DNA from: Eubacterium saphenum ATCC 49989 | GTDB lineage: Bacteria > Bacillota > Clostridia > Peptostreptococcales > Anaerovoracaceae | Assembly (NCBI GenBank): GCA_000161975.1 | Contig: GG688422.1 | Coordinates: 617,824 to 681,823, forward strand | DNA: 64,000 nt | Reading direction: 5' to 3' | Shown: positions 42,600 to 51,131 of the stretch, one piece after another | How positions within the stretch are numbered: position 1 is the stretch's first letter | Layout of the letters: each line of letters begins with the position of its first letter | Notes under the pieces: model-generated | Database searches by the model: none | What the model saw: only the letters and a program-made list of their open reading frames with translations | What the model was told of the DNA's origin: nothing | Position numbers and translations under genes: made by a program

Positions 42600-43943
42600 T
42601 TACATTCTCTTAATTCTTCTTAGATACCTTTTGCGTTGACGTTGCAATGCCCTTTCTCGCATCAGTGCTCTCTTTTTTCTTTTCCTCTTATTCCATATTC
42701 TGAGGATAAATACAATGAACATCATCGCTATAAATATTGATACTATAATCTTTATGATCAATATAATAACTCCATGCCATGCCGGCTCCTTTTTCTTATC
42801 TATGCTCCCTGCAGTTACGAGCGGCAATGTTCCTATCTGTGCGCCACCTCGGTAGATTTTAAGCTTTCCAACCTTTGTCCCTGCCTTCACAGGTGCCGTA
42901 ATCGCTTTTTTTAAAACCACCTTCTTATATATACCCAATTTTTTAGCATTCTTCAAAGACCATATGGCCTTGCTTCCCTTTACTTTGATGTCCACCTTAT
43001 CGCTTTCACCCTGCAAAACCTTTAGCTTGGCTACTTTTTCGCCCTTTTTCACTATCTTTTTTAGAGCGTATTTTTCAAAAGCATGATCCAAAGTTTCGAT
43101 GCTAGCCGCAAACCTCTGTTTTTTACTCGTTCCCATTACGACGCTGCATACCTCTACACCGTGTCTCTTTGCCATTGAAATGAGACATGCTCCCGCATTT
43201 ACCGTATCACCTGTTTTAAGACCAAGTGCACCCTCATAATAAGCCGGTCGTAGCTGCCCGAAAACTTCCACGTTATGGTTCGTATCAAAAAGCAGTCTGT
43301 TATGATTCTGCAGGACTCTCACCCCAGATTTATTGGTGGCGGGTATCGTATATTGAAGCTTGGTAACTATCTTCCTCATGAGCTTATTCTTCATAAATTC
43401 ATTCGACATGATGAATAAGTCATATGCGGTGCTCTGGTGTCCGGCTTCATCTATGCCGTTCGGATTTTTAAAGGTGGTATTCTTGCACCCTAGTTCCTTC
43501 GCCTTTTGATTCATTTTTTCAGCAAACTTTTCTACACTGCCTGAAACCGCATATGCCAAGACTATTGCCGTATCATCTGCTGAAGCTATAAGGAGACCGT
43601 GCAATAAATCAATTATGCGCATCTTCTCCCCTGTTCTTAAATTGATACCGTCCTTCAGACCTTCAGCAGCCTGAGGTACTTCCACAACCTTCTGCAAATT
43701 TACATTTTCAATCGTAAGTAATGCCGTCATAATTTTTGTAGTGCTCGCAGGCGCCACCGATTTATCAGCGTTTCGCTGATAAATCACTTCGCCTGTATCG
43801 CAATCAGCCACAAGCACCGCATTTGCATCCGCAGCAGGAGTCATCGCCGTATATCCTTTTTGTGTAAACGTAAAAAAAGCCACCAATAATAGCGCTACAA
43901 CAACAGCTCTACTTATCCATCTATGCCTCTGAAACAAAATCAT
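42600..43943 (-). CDS. D-alanyl-D-alanine carboxypeptidase (DacF/PBP5-like)
   Basis: This 447-residue exported penicillin-binding protein trims peptidoglycan stem peptides. The catalytic SxxK is in APASTTKIMTAL near residue 66. KTG is present in LGLKTGDTVNAG near 245. The second motif, normally SxN (often SGNDA), reads SADDTA near 125, with Asp in place of Asn. Beyond the C-terminal PBP5 domain lie a membrane helix (about 398-420) and a very basic tail (RKRKKRALMRERALQRQRKR). I chose ATG at 43943, which has AGGA upstream and does not overlap the previous gene; an upstream ATG at 43973 lacks such a site. Confidence 0.87.
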   Translation of the reverse strand: MILFQRHRWISRAVVVALLLVAFFTFTQKGYTAMTPAADANAVLVADCDTGEVIYQRNADKSVAPASTTKIMTALLTIENVNLQKVVEVPQAAEGLKDGINLRTGEKMRIIDLLHGLLIASADDTAIVLAYAVSGSVEKFAEKMNQKAKELGCKNTTFKNPNGIDEAGHQSTAYDLFIMSNEFMKNKLMRKIVTKLQYTIPATNKSGVRVLQNHNRLLFDTNHNVEVFGQLRPAYYEGALGLKTGDTVNAGACLISMAKRHGVEVCSVVMGTSKKQRFAASIETLDHAFEKYALKKIVKKGEKVAKLKVLQGESDKVDIKVKGSKAIWSLKNAKKLGIYKKVVLKKAITAPVKAGTKVGKLKIYRGGAQIGTLPLVTAGSIDKKKEPAWHGVIILIIKIIVSIFIAMMFIVFILRIWNKRKRKKRALMRERALQRQRKRYLRRIKRM

Positions 43944-43947
43944 TTTT

Positions 43948-45159
43948 CTATCCTGCAAAGAAATAATCCGCAAGCTCTACTCCCGAACCAAAGTACCTGC
44001 CGTTTTCAGCATACTTCTCTCCATACTTCTTTTCATAAGAAAATTCGATATCTTTTCCGCTGTCATACAAAACAAACGGAACCGGTTCCGGGGAATGCGT
44101 TCTCAAGCTAACAGGTGTTCTGTGATCCGGCACTACTAAAATTTTATAATCTTCTCCGCAATCCTCAAGATACTTATGAACCTTATCCACTATTATCTTG
44201 TCGATCCTGGAAAGACATGTCAGCTTACCCTTAAGGTCTCCCTGATGTGAGCATTCATCGGGTCCTTCCAGATGAATATACACAAAGTCTTTTCCCTTGG
44301 AAAATTCATCAATTGCCGCAGCCGCTTTTCCTTCATAATTTGTATCCACGGTGCCCGTTGCACCTTCAACATCTCTGCTATCGAGACCCGCAAATATCGC
44401 TATTCCCTTTATTAAATCCACTGCAGAAATTGCCGTTCCTGTAATTCCGTACCTTTCAAAGAATTTCTTGAGTTTGGGTTTTGTGCCTTCACCCCATATC
44501 CACAGGCTGTTTGCCTGATTTTTACCCTCGGCAGCCCTTTTCTTGTTGACGGGATGTTCCTTGAGAATCTTATAACTCCTTATCATCATATCCCTTAAGA
44601 ATTCACTGTTTTCACCCGACGGCAAATATTCTCCCACCTTTTTCTCCAAGATGTCATGTGGAGGGATTAACTTCTGCTTTGCAGTACCGTTTTTAACAAT
44701 CAAACAATGCCTGTAACTTGTTCCTGTGTAAAATTTTATTTCATCCGTTTGGAACTCTTCGTTTATAGCCTTTATCAATTCATCCGCCTCTGCCGTGCTT
44801 ATATCGCCTGAACTGTGATCCGCAATTACGAGCTCTGAATATTCGCCATCACCTGTTAAGGTCACCAAGTTCGCTCTAAACGAAACATCCGTATCGGACA
44901 TTTCGATTCCTATGCTTGCAGCCTCAAGAGGAGAACGACCGGTAAGATATATGGACGGATCGTATCCCATTACAGATAAATTAGCCGCATCACTTCCGGG
45001 TGCAATCCCATCCGGTATGGTTTTAACCATTCCTATTTCTCCCTTGGCCGCCAAAGCATTGATATTTTCAATGTCGGCCGCCTCTATAGGCGTCTTGCCT
45101 CCTAATTCCTCAATAGGATAATCACCTGCTCCATCTGTCAGAACTACTAAATACTTCAT
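43948..45159 (-). CDS. ApgM-type cofactor-independent phosphoglycerate mutase family protein
   Basis: This 403-residue alkaline-phosphatase-superfamily enzyme begins MKYLVVLTDGAGDYP (metal Asp). The catalytic Ser is in APGSDAANLSVMGYDP near residue 62, and metal-binding HLEGPDECSHQGD near 290 and VVPDHRTP near 335 follow. Relatives include archaeal-type phosphoglycerate mutase and a subgroup proposed to be homoserine kinase. It lies directly after serA and serC, while no serB-like gene is visible. ATG at 45159 follows AAGGGA; the frame continues upstream to 45186 without support. Which substrate it uses (2-/3-phosphoglycerate, homoserine or phosphoserine) cannot be decided from sequence. Confidence 0.8.
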   Translation of the reverse strand: MKYLVVLTDGAGDYPIEELGGKTPIEAADIENINALAAKGEIGMVKTIPDGIAPGSDAANLSVMGYDPSIYLTGRSPLEAASIGIEMSDTDVSFRANLVTLTGDGEYSELVIADHSSGDISTAEADELIKAINEEFQTDEIKFYTGTSYRHCLIVKNGTAKQKLIPPHDILEKKVGEYLPSGENSEFLRDMMIRSYKILKEHPVNKKRAAEGKNQANSLWIWGEGTKPKLKKFFERYGITGTAISAVDLIKGIAIFAGLDSRDVEGATGTVDTNYEGKAAAAIDEFSKGKDFVYIHLEGPDECSHQGDLKGKLTCLSRIDKIIVDKVHKYLEDCGEDYKILVVPDHRTPVSLRTHSPEPVPFVLYDSGKDIEFSYEKKYGEKYAENGRYFGSGVELADYFFAG

Positions 45160-45196
45160 CTTAATTCCCTTATTACGCACTCTCAAACTTTACCGG

Positions 45197-46285
45197 CTAC
45201 GCATGTGCATTTTCAAACTCCTTCATAAAAGCGATGAGCTTATCGATTCCTTCTTCAGGCATGGCGTTATATATGCTCGCCCTCATACCTCCGATGGATC
45301 TGTGTCCTCCTAAATTATGCAAATTTTGCTTCTTAGCCTCTGCAACAAATTCCTTGTCTAGCGCTTCATCACCCGTTACAAACACCACGTTCATGAGAGA
45401 ACGATCTTCCTTGACTGTAGGACATTTATACAACTTGCTGTTATCTATGTAGTCGTACAGCTTAGCGGCTTTTTCCTTGTTTATTCTTTCAACTTCTGAA
45501 ACTCCGCCTAATTTTTTAATATGCTTAAACACCTCTCCTGCAACGTAGATTGCGAAACATGGCGGCGTATTATATGCCGAGTCATTGTCTGCGTGAATTT
45601 TGTAATCTAAATACGTAGGAACGTCTGCCGCAGCCTTTCCCAAGAAATCTTCTCGTATTATAACTATTGTAGTACCTGCAGGTCCGATATTTTTTTGTGC
45701 GCCTGCATATATCAATGCGAATTTTGATACATCCACCGCCTCTGAAAGTATGCACGACGACATGTCTGCAACCAATGGAATATCTCCAGTATCAGGCCCA
45801 TCAACATAATGCGTGCCGTAAATGGTGTTGTTATAGGTGATGTGAACATAGTCTGCATCACTTCTGAAATCGTTCTTAGCAACTTTTGGTATGTACGAAA
45901 ATACAGATTCCTCAGAGCTTGCAACTGCCTTTGCGTCCAAGTATTTCAAAGCTTCCTTCAGCGCTTTCTTAGACCATGAACCCGTTATTATATAATCCGC
46001 CTTCTTGCTGCCCACTCCCAGATTTAGCGGTATTGCAGAAAACTGCAGAGTTGCTCCTCCCTGCATAAACAAAACCTTGTAGTTATCCGGTATCTTCATT
46101 ATGTCTCTTAAATTTTGCTCCGCATCTGCCAATATCTTTTTAAACTCAGCAGACCTGTGGCTCATTTCCATCACGGATTCACCGCAACCTTCGTAATTAT
46201 CGAGCTCTGACGCCACCTTCTTTATTACATCTATAGGTAACATTGACGGTCCCGCCGAAAAATTAAATGCTCTTTCCGTATGCAT
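45197..46285 (-). CDS. serC: Phosphoserine aminotransferase
   Basis: PLP enzyme making phosphoserine from 3-phosphohydroxypyruvate, the second step of serine synthesis. The PLP Lys lies in YAGAQKNIGPAGTTIV near residue 190. N-terminal FNFSAGPSMLP and the site FMQGGATLQFSAIPLNL near 75 are diagnostic. Length 362 is standard. ATG follows GGAGGGAG. It is 23 nt after serA and is followed by the ApgM-like gene. Confidence 0.97.
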   Translation of the reverse strand: MHTERAFNFSAGPSMLPIDVIKKVASELDNYEGCGESVMEMSHRSAEFKKILADAEQNLRDIMKIPDNYKVLFMQGGATLQFSAIPLNLGVGSKKADYIITGSWSKKALKEALKYLDAKAVASSEESVFSYIPKVAKNDFRSDADYVHITYNNTIYGTHYVDGPDTGDIPLVADMSSCILSEAVDVSKFALIYAGAQKNIGPAGTTIVIIREDFLGKAAADVPTYLDYKIHADNDSAYNTPPCFAIYVAGEVFKHIKKLGGVSEVERINKEKAAKLYDYIDNSKLYKCPTVKEDRSLMNVVFVTGDEALDKEFVAEAKKQNLHNLGGHRSIGGMRASIYNAMPEEGIDKLIAFMKEFENAHA

Positions 46286-46308
46286 TATTACTCTCCCTCC
46301 AATTTTCT

Positions 46309-47475
46309 CTAATTTATTACCCTTACCGATATTATGTTATCAAAGTTTAAACTTGATTTTATGATCTCAGGATCTACGTCTTTCTTAACTTCTAAAAGCG
46401 TGTATGCATAATCTCCCTTGCTCTTGTTTATAAGATTTTCCACATTTATCCCTACATCTCCGAGTGCTCCCGTAATTTTGCTGAGCATTCCTGAAACATT
46501 GCTGTTTATTATGGATATCCTGGCCGCTTCATCCTTTTCGCCAAGTGAACAGTTCGGGAAATTCACGGAGTTAACTATATTTCCGTTTTCAAGGTAGTCC
46601 ATCATTTCCACCACCGCCATGGTTGCACAGTTTTCCTCCGCCTCTGCTGAAGATGCGCCGAGGTGTGGAATTGAAATTACGCCTTCCTTCCCGAAAAGCT
46701 TCGCCGTAGTGAAGTCCGTTATATATTTCTTAAGCTTGCCGCTCTTTAACGCATATATGAGCGCATCGTCGTCAATCAACTTATCTCTTGCGAAGTTAAG
46801 CAGTGTTGCCCCTTCCTTTACCTTGCTTAAAAATTCTTGATTAACCATACCCTTTGTTTCATCTATTGCAGGTATGTGCAGTGAAATATAATCGCATTCC
46901 GGAAGAGCTCCCTCTATAGACGTAACCAGCTTGATTTTTCGAGTCAACTTTACAGCAGAGTTTACAGTCATGTAAGGATCATAACCTATCACCTTCATGC
47001 CGAGCTTCTCAGCCGCATTTGCAACCTGTACACCGATAGCACCAAGCCCAAATACTCCCAGAGTTTTGCCTCTTAGTTCCGTACCTGCAAACTGCCCTTT
47101 GCCCTTTTCTATTTTCTTCGCAACATCATCAGTCATTTCAAGGGTATTTACCCATTTAAGCGCTTCGGGAATGTTTCTGGCTGCCAAAAGCATTCCTGCA
47201 ATCACCAATTCCTTCACGGCATTCGCATTTGCTCCGGGGGCGTTGAACACCACTATCCCCTTTTTTGTACATTCGTCTACAGGGATGTTGTTTACCCCGG
47301 CTCCGGCCCTTGCTATGCACCTCAAACTGTCATCGAAGTCCATGTCGTGAAGATCGTAACTTCTTACGATCAAACCTTCCGCATCCTTTGCATCTTCCGC
47401 CACTATCGTGTAATCATCCGTAAAGCGTGACAATCCTACAGAAGATATTTTATTAAACGTTGAAACCTTATGCAT
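46309..47475 (-). CDS. serA: D-3-phosphoglycerate dehydrogenase
   Basis: Oxidises 3-phosphoglycerate in the first step of serine synthesis. The NAD fold shows VFGLGAIGVQVANAAEKLG near 145. Catalytic residues are in ARAGAGVNNIP (Arg), the Glu-containing loop and IPHLGASSAEAEENC (His) near 280. A C-terminal ACT domain (about 318-388, SNVSGMLSKITGALGDVGINVE) should mediate serine feedback. Length 388 is the ACT form without the intervening domain. ATG follows GAGGTG. A candidate promoter with paired palindromes lies upstream. Confidence 0.96.
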   Translation of the reverse strand: MHKVSTFNKISSVGLSRFTDDYTIVAEDAKDAEGLIVRSYDLHDMDFDDSLRCIARAGAGVNNIPVDECTKKGIVVFNAPGANANAVKELVIAGMLLAARNIPEALKWVNTLEMTDDVAKKIEKGKGQFAGTELRGKTLGVFGLGAIGVQVANAAEKLGMKVIGYDPYMTVNSAVKLTRKIKLVTSIEGALPECDYISLHIPAIDETKGMVNQEFLSKVKEGATLLNFARDKLIDDDALIYALKSGKLKKYITDFTTAKLFGKEGVISIPHLGASSAEAEENCATMAVVEMMDYLENGNIVNSVNFPNCSLGEKDEAARISIINSNVSGMLSKITGALGDVGINVENLINKSKGDYAYTLLEVKKDVDPEIIKSSLNFDNIISVRVIN

Positions 47476-47511
47476 AAATTCACCTCTTCCACAATTTCCA
47501 ATTTAACATAA

Positions 47512-47545
47512 ATCCGGATTAATACTTCTATTATACTATCCGGAT
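47512..47545 (-). promoter_or_regulatory. serA promoter -10 flanked by two ATCCGGAT palindromes
   Basis: TATAAT on the minus strand (47530-47535) lies between two copies of the 8-bp palindrome ATCCGGAT at 47512-47519 and 47538-47545, 26 bp apart. No clear -35 is seen. The arrangement is typical of an operator for a dimeric repressor or activator of the serA-serC operon. Confidence 0.5.
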
Positions 47546-47583
47546 CCGTTGTTTACTTAGATTTATCGCTGTTTTTTTACAAC

Positions 47584-49332
47584 CTATGAAAATTTAAATA
47601 CGTATTTAGTATCTATGGTTGTGTTTTTTCGGTTGCCCGAAAACCCTTCATCGCTTTGTTCTTTTTTATCCTTAAGCATGCTCAACTTCTCAAAAACCAT
47701 TGTCCTCATCTTTGTTCCAAAGTCCGCATATGCCTTAGAATACAATAAACTTGCGCCATCTGCAAGCTTGCTCCCTCCTTGCGAAAACTTCTCTGCAGCT
47801 GCATTGAACTTCGTCGTTCCTTCGCCATACTTATTAAGTCCTTCTGCAAACTTGGGATATGTTTTCGCCATGAGTGAAGCTCCCATATGATACCTGGAAC
47901 CTATAGCAAAAAGTATCTTCTCAGCAACCGCTATTTTTTTATATCCCTCATCCATTATTTCTAAACCTGCCTCAGCCTTCTTCATACCGTATGTCATCTT
48001 ATACAACACTTGATTTATTCCTGCATTTTGCTTATGTATTGCTTCGACTTTAGGTCCATATGTAGCGCCTATGGACGCCATGCCGTCAGATATCTTCTTA
48101 ATACCAATGAGAGCTTGCTGTATTTGCGTTCCGCCTATTACAGTTGCATCTACACCATAATGCGATTTGAAATTCGCTTTGAGCGCATTTATCTCCCTGT
48201 CCATACCTGCCGCCTTAAGCGCCGAGATGGAATTGGCAAATTCACTCCCTGCTGCGTTTTCTACCGGTTTTAATGCTAAAGTTTTTTCAAAAATTTCGCT
48301 TGCTTTGCGGAACCGCTCTACACTGCTGCGAGTTATAGGTATCAATTCTCGTTGCATATAGTCTTCTATCTGCCTTGATGTTTTCGGTATGGTACCGCTT
48401 TTTTCATAAATAGCTTTTAACAACTTCATGGTATCTTCAACATTAGGAGCTTTGCCGTCTATTCTAAGTGATTGCAATAAAATTCGTTCCCTACTTGCAG
48501 CTTCCACCATGGTTTTTGCAGTATTGCTTACAGCCGTTATAGAGCTGTCACCTGCTATCTTATTTAATTCCTTTGATAGTGTTTTTCTTATACCGTCCTT
48601 TTTTAAAATACCGCTCATGGCTCCTGCAGCTGCATATCCTTCTACCGGTTTAAAATTCTTTGTTTCTCCCCTTATCTCAACGCTGTTCGTTATCCCGTTT
48701 AACGCACTTATGTTGCTTTTCCCTATGGACATATAGCCTACTGCGAATTTATCCTTATCTTTGTCTAAAACCTTAAGATTATCGCCTTCGATATTGCTGA
48801 AATTTGCGCCCTTAAAGCCTAACCCTACTATGCCTAATGTATTTTTCTTTATCAATTTATTATCATCAACATCAAAACTTATGCGCATTTTGAATTCGCC
48901 GCTTCTTCCTTTTATTTCATCAGCTGAGAGCTTTTCTCCATCCAGATAATATTCGACATTCAGCTTTAGAGGAAGCGTTTTATCAGTTTCGCCTCTATAG
49001 CAAATGCCCATCTTTCTGGTATCCCATCTTATTTTATCGCCCTTTTTATCATAGTCATTTATCCCTGAAAGCGGAGTTATGGAATCAAGCATGCTCCTGT
49101 CCTGCACTATCTTCTCGCCTGCGGGGTTACTTATATAATTCTCTACGATAGTCTTTTTATTCCCTTTTTTATTTCCGTCTCCGTCCGTAATAACATAAAC
49201 TATCTCTTCCTTGCTGAATTTAGATTTACTTTTTTCTTTGCCCGCTGTAGAGATGCTTCCCATGCACATACCAACCAGCATCACCGCCATCACAATGCTT
49301 AAACATTTTTTGCTCTTTGAAAGTCTATTCAT
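47584..49332 (-). CDS. Secreted MMPL-associated long protein, paralog B
   Basis: This 582-residue exported protein has a signal peptide in its first 28 residues. A beta domain follows with the blocks VYVITDGDGNKKG, KKTIVENY, then IRWDTRKMGICYRGETDKTLPL and VEYYLDGEKLSADEIKGRSGEFKMRI (about 45-150). The rest is a long, mostly helical region with Gly/Ala-rich stretches (YKKIAVAEKI, AEGLNKYGEGTTKFNAAA) and ends in GFSGNRKNTTIDTKYVFKF. The same blocks in the same order occur in the upstream gene product. No C-terminal membrane anchor is evident. It is the last gene of the MMPL operon, 14 nt after its paralog. Function unknown. Confidence 0.8.
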   Translation of the reverse strand: MNRLSKSKKCLSIVMAVMLVGMCMGSISTAGKEKSKSKFSKEEIVYVITDGDGNKKGNKKTIVENYISNPAGEKIVQDRSMLDSITPLSGINDYDKKGDKIRWDTRKMGICYRGETDKTLPLKLNVEYYLDGEKLSADEIKGRSGEFKMRISFDVDDNKLIKKNTLGIVGLGFKGANFSNIEGDNLKVLDKDKDKFAVGYMSIGKSNISALNGITNSVEIRGETKNFKPVEGYAAAGAMSGILKKDGIRKTLSKELNKIAGDSSITAVSNTAKTMVEAASRERILLQSLRIDGKAPNVEDTMKLLKAIYEKSGTIPKTSRQIEDYMQRELIPITRSSVERFRKASEIFEKTLALKPVENAAGSEFANSISALKAAGMDREINALKANFKSHYGVDATVIGGTQIQQALIGIKKISDGMASIGATYGPKVEAIHKQNAGINQVLYKMTYGMKKAEAGLEIMDEGYKKIAVAEKILFAIGSRYHMGASLMAKTYPKFAEGLNKYGEGTTKFNAAAEKFSQGGSKLADGASLLYSKAYADFGTKMRTMVFEKLSMLKDKKEQSDEGFSGNRKNTTIDTKYVFKFS

Positions 49333-49346
49333 ACCTACACCTATTT

Positions 49347-51119
49347 CTACGCTCCAATATCTTCTGTTCTAATATAGAATCTTACACTTGATTCAACATT
49401 TTTTTCTTTTCCAGAAAAATTGTCATAATTGTTTTTTAGCGACAGTTTGTTAAACAGTCTGTTCTTTGCATTGCTTAGGGCACCTTCTATAGCCTTTGCC
49501 AATGGATTTTCAGACTTGCCTCTAAGTTTCTCCAAGATATTTTGCAAATTCTTATTACCGTCTATGGCTGCTCGTATATTAGCCGATAAATCCGTATACC
49601 CGCCTATTTGAGTTCCTGAATTTATCTTACCAAGCTCTCCTGAAAGCGCTGCCAAAACGTCCGTTTCATCTACGAGTCCCTTAAACTTTCCCTCAATGGC
49701 GCCATGCTTTGCTCGCATAGTACCTACGCCTGCAATTGCTTTTGCACCGGCCTTGGCTCCATTTTTGGTGAAATTTGTCTTCTTTACCAGTGATTCCAAT
49801 AATTTTTTCCTTGACTTTTCAGCCACATCGATATTCGCACTTAACTTATCCGCTTTCTGCTTTAATTTGTCCATGAGTTCATCAACCTTATACTTCCCGC
49901 TTATCTTTTCATTTTGATAAACTGCATTCCCGCCGGCTTCAAGCCCCGCCTTAAGACCTATTCGTGTGTTTTCTATGGTTGCGTGTAATTGTTGATCCAA
50001 CTGCTTTGCCTTTTGCGTTACCTGCTCTAATTGAGTGAGCGCCGCTACCAACTTGCCTTCACCCTCTATGATGGCTTTCATAACTTCTGCTGCACTTTTG
50101 TTGTCTTTTACGTCCGCAAATCCTTTTTCGAGCTTTGCTAAGCCTTTTCCGATTTTATCGAAATTCTCATCTAATAATCCGCTTGCCTTATTTAAGCCCT
50201 GTCCGCCTAATGTCAATCCCTGCATTCCGAGCCGTATTAAAAAATATCCTCCGTTTATTCTTTCGCCCGCATCCTTAATCTTAAAATAGACTTTTGCAAA
50301 TTTTGAAAGTCCGTCGTTTAAACTTCCGCCACCACTTTTTAGCTTATCCAATCCTGCATTCAGCTCTCCCATTTTTCCGTTCAATTCATCCAAAGGGATT
50401 TTTTTGCCGTTACCTATTTTAGAAAACAGTTCATTGTCCGCTATTGTTATGCTTCCGCCCATCTTAAAACCCGTGGTCTCTCCGCTTATCTCAAGCGGTC
50501 CCGCCAGCAAGTCCTGACTGCCCTTATTCTTTGCAGCTCCCTGTACCGTAACTCCTGCCGTTATAAACTTTCTTCCGGATGCTATCACCTTGCCTTGATT
50601 TATCTGCACATCACGGAACTGATCATTTTCAAATGCTATTGCTGTAAGCATTGCCAATGGAGACTTCGTGCTGTTTATATGCCATATCTTAATTTTAAAT
50701 TTGCCCTTAGCATTTTTCATCTCCTGAGAACTACGCTCTTTATCATTTATATAATATTTCACCTTAACAGAAACCGGAGATCTCTTTGTACTCTTTCCTC
50801 TATATGAGACATCTTCTCCTCCTGTACTCCAATTGATGTGCTCTCCCTTTTTGCTTTTTATCTTAACTCCTTCTTTGATGCTCTCAATATCTGAAAGATC
50901 GCTTACATCCTTGATTTTTTTTAATCCGCCGTAATTTTTTATATTTACGCCAACTATGGTTTTATTTATCTTTCCATTTGCATCGGATATTACATAAACA
51001 TTTTCCTTCTTCATATATTCTGAGTTGCTTGCTGAAACTGTCATCCCTGCGCAACCGGCAAACGCCATAACAAAAACTACGGTAATTAAAATCCACCTTT
51101 TATTAATTCTATCTATCAC
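49347..51119 (-). CDS. Secreted MMPL-associated long protein, paralog A
   Basis: This 590-residue protein starts with GTG behind AAAGGGGG. The signal sequence runs to about residue 30 with a weak lipobox-like FAGC. The N-terminal domain shows NVYVISDANGKINKTIVG, IKDVSDLSDIESI, INWSTGGEDVSYRGKSTKRSPV and VKYYINDKERSSQEMKNAKGKF. The helical middle contains heptad-like repeats (LDKLKSGGGSLNDGLSKFAK, LNKASGLLDENFDKIGKGLAKL), similar in style to YhgE/LXG-type coiled segments. It ends NFSGKEKNVESSVRFYIRT, matching the C-terminus of paralog B. It lies 12 nt after the MMPL gene. Function unknown; a periplasm-side or wall-side partner of the transporter is inferred. Confidence 0.8.
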   Translation of the reverse strand: MIDRINKRWILITVVFVMAFAGCAGMTVSASNSEYMKKENVYVISDANGKINKTIVGVNIKNYGGLKKIKDVSDLSDIESIKEGVKIKSKKGEHINWSTGGEDVSYRGKSTKRSPVSVKVKYYINDKERSSQEMKNAKGKFKIKIWHINSTKSPLAMLTAIAFENDQFRDVQINQGKVIASGRKFITAGVTVQGAAKNKGSQDLLAGPLEISGETTGFKMGGSITIADNELFSKIGNGKKIPLDELNGKMGELNAGLDKLKSGGGSLNDGLSKFAKVYFKIKDAGERINGGYFLIRLGMQGLTLGGQGLNKASGLLDENFDKIGKGLAKLEKGFADVKDNKSAAEVMKAIIEGEGKLVAALTQLEQVTQKAKQLDQQLHATIENTRIGLKAGLEAGGNAVYQNEKISGKYKVDELMDKLKQKADKLSANIDVAEKSRKKLLESLVKKTNFTKNGAKAGAKAIAGVGTMRAKHGAIEGKFKGLVDETDVLAALSGELGKINSGTQIGGYTDLSANIRAAIDGNKNLQNILEKLRGKSENPLAKAIEGALSNAKNRLFNKLSLKNNYDNFSGKEKNVESSVRFYIRTEDIGA

Positions 51120-51131
51120 GTTGTACCCCCT

